A stretch of 5,121 bases of DNA from Pseudomonadota bacterium (GTDB taxonomy: Bacteria; Bdellovibrionota_C; UBA2361; OMII01). The stretch lies in NCBI GenBank assembly GCA_027486155.1, contig JAIXPR010000008.1:1-5121 (forward strand), read 5' to 3'. Shown here piece by piece: positions 4,930 through 5,121 of the stretch (positions are counted from its first letter, which is position 1; each line of letters begins with the position of its first letter). The translations under genes and the position numbers were made by a program. The notes under the pieces are model-generated. The model had not been told where the DNA came from, did not search any database, and saw nothing but the letters and a program-made list of their open reading frames with translations.

Positions 4930-4944
4930 TTACGCTTACCCCGC

Positions 4945-5121
4945 TCACGCTTTGGCGAACAGCTTCAACTGCGGGTCCATCGGCTGCAGCCCAGCTGGAT
5001 GGAAGAGCTTCTTTGAGTTCGCCTCGATCACCGCATCGAGGAGCGGCGTATGAGAATCCTGCCTCAACCAGAAGAACTGACGATCACTCGCTAGCTTTCG
5101 CGCCAACGGGGTCGTCGGTCG
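4945..5121 (-). CDS. C-terminal end of an unrecognised protein (partial, runs off the window)
   Basis: The last 58 codons plus TGA (4947-4945) of a minus-strand gene whose start lies beyond 5121. The visible part reads RPTTPLARKLASDRQFFWLR, then Gln-Asp-Ser-His-Thr-Pro, a likely amphipathic helix LLDAVIEANSKKLF, and ends HPAGLQPMDPQLKLFAKA. I do not recognise the family from this fragment; there is no transmembrane segment or cysteine. Third positions are GC-rich and the composition looks coding. It ends 110 bases before the thiolase start in the same direction, so a fatty acid metabolism role is possible by context only. It does not look like the C-terminus of FadJ or FadE as I know them. 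Confidence 0.65.
   Translation of the reverse strand, partial: RPTTPLARKLASDRQFFWLRQDSHTPLLDAVIEANSKKLFHPAGLQPMDPQLKLFAKA

Overview
The window fits an ordinary chromosomal segment of a motile Gram-negative bacterium with roughly mid-50s percent GC. It holds a bacterial-type flagellin, an outer-membrane-type lipoprotein with a glycine zipper, a periplasmic lytic transglycosylase, PgsA and a FadI-type thiolase. The combination recalls deltaproteobacteria in the broad sense, but no taxonomic marker is present, so that placement is only a guess.

Layout, left to right. Minus strand, 5-1367: a lytic transglycosylase gene followed by pgsA, overlapping by 8 bases (ATGGCTAA), so one operon with likely translational coupling; a sigma70-like promoter lies in the gap before it. 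Minus strand, 1501-2445: a single flagellin gene with a perfect Shine-Dalgarno and two 3' hairpins, the distal one a strong intrinsic terminator. From 2446 to 2991 there is a gene-free divergent region of about 550 bases holding two sigma28-like candidates for flagellin, several dyads and a 12-bp-arm hairpin. Plus strand, 2992-3558: a lipoprotein with a glycine zipper, a coiled coil, five YSQPS-type repeats and an acidic tail. Minus strand, 3584-4834: a FadI-like 3-ketoacyl-CoA thiolase, convergent with the lipoprotein gene. Minus strand, 4945-5121: the last 58 residues of an unrecognised upstream gene in the same direction, separated from the thiolase by a 110-base spacer with two hairpins.

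The genes do not form one pathway. Envelope maintenance (transglycosylase, PgsA, lipoprotein), motility (flagellin) and fatty acid beta-oxidation (thiolase) are simply neighbours. I see no mobile element, CRISPR array, RNA gene, toxin-antitoxin or defence module, and no convincing new system. The most individual element is the lipoprotein with its identical in-frame 15-bp repeats; next are the compact flagellin and its dyad-rich upstream region.
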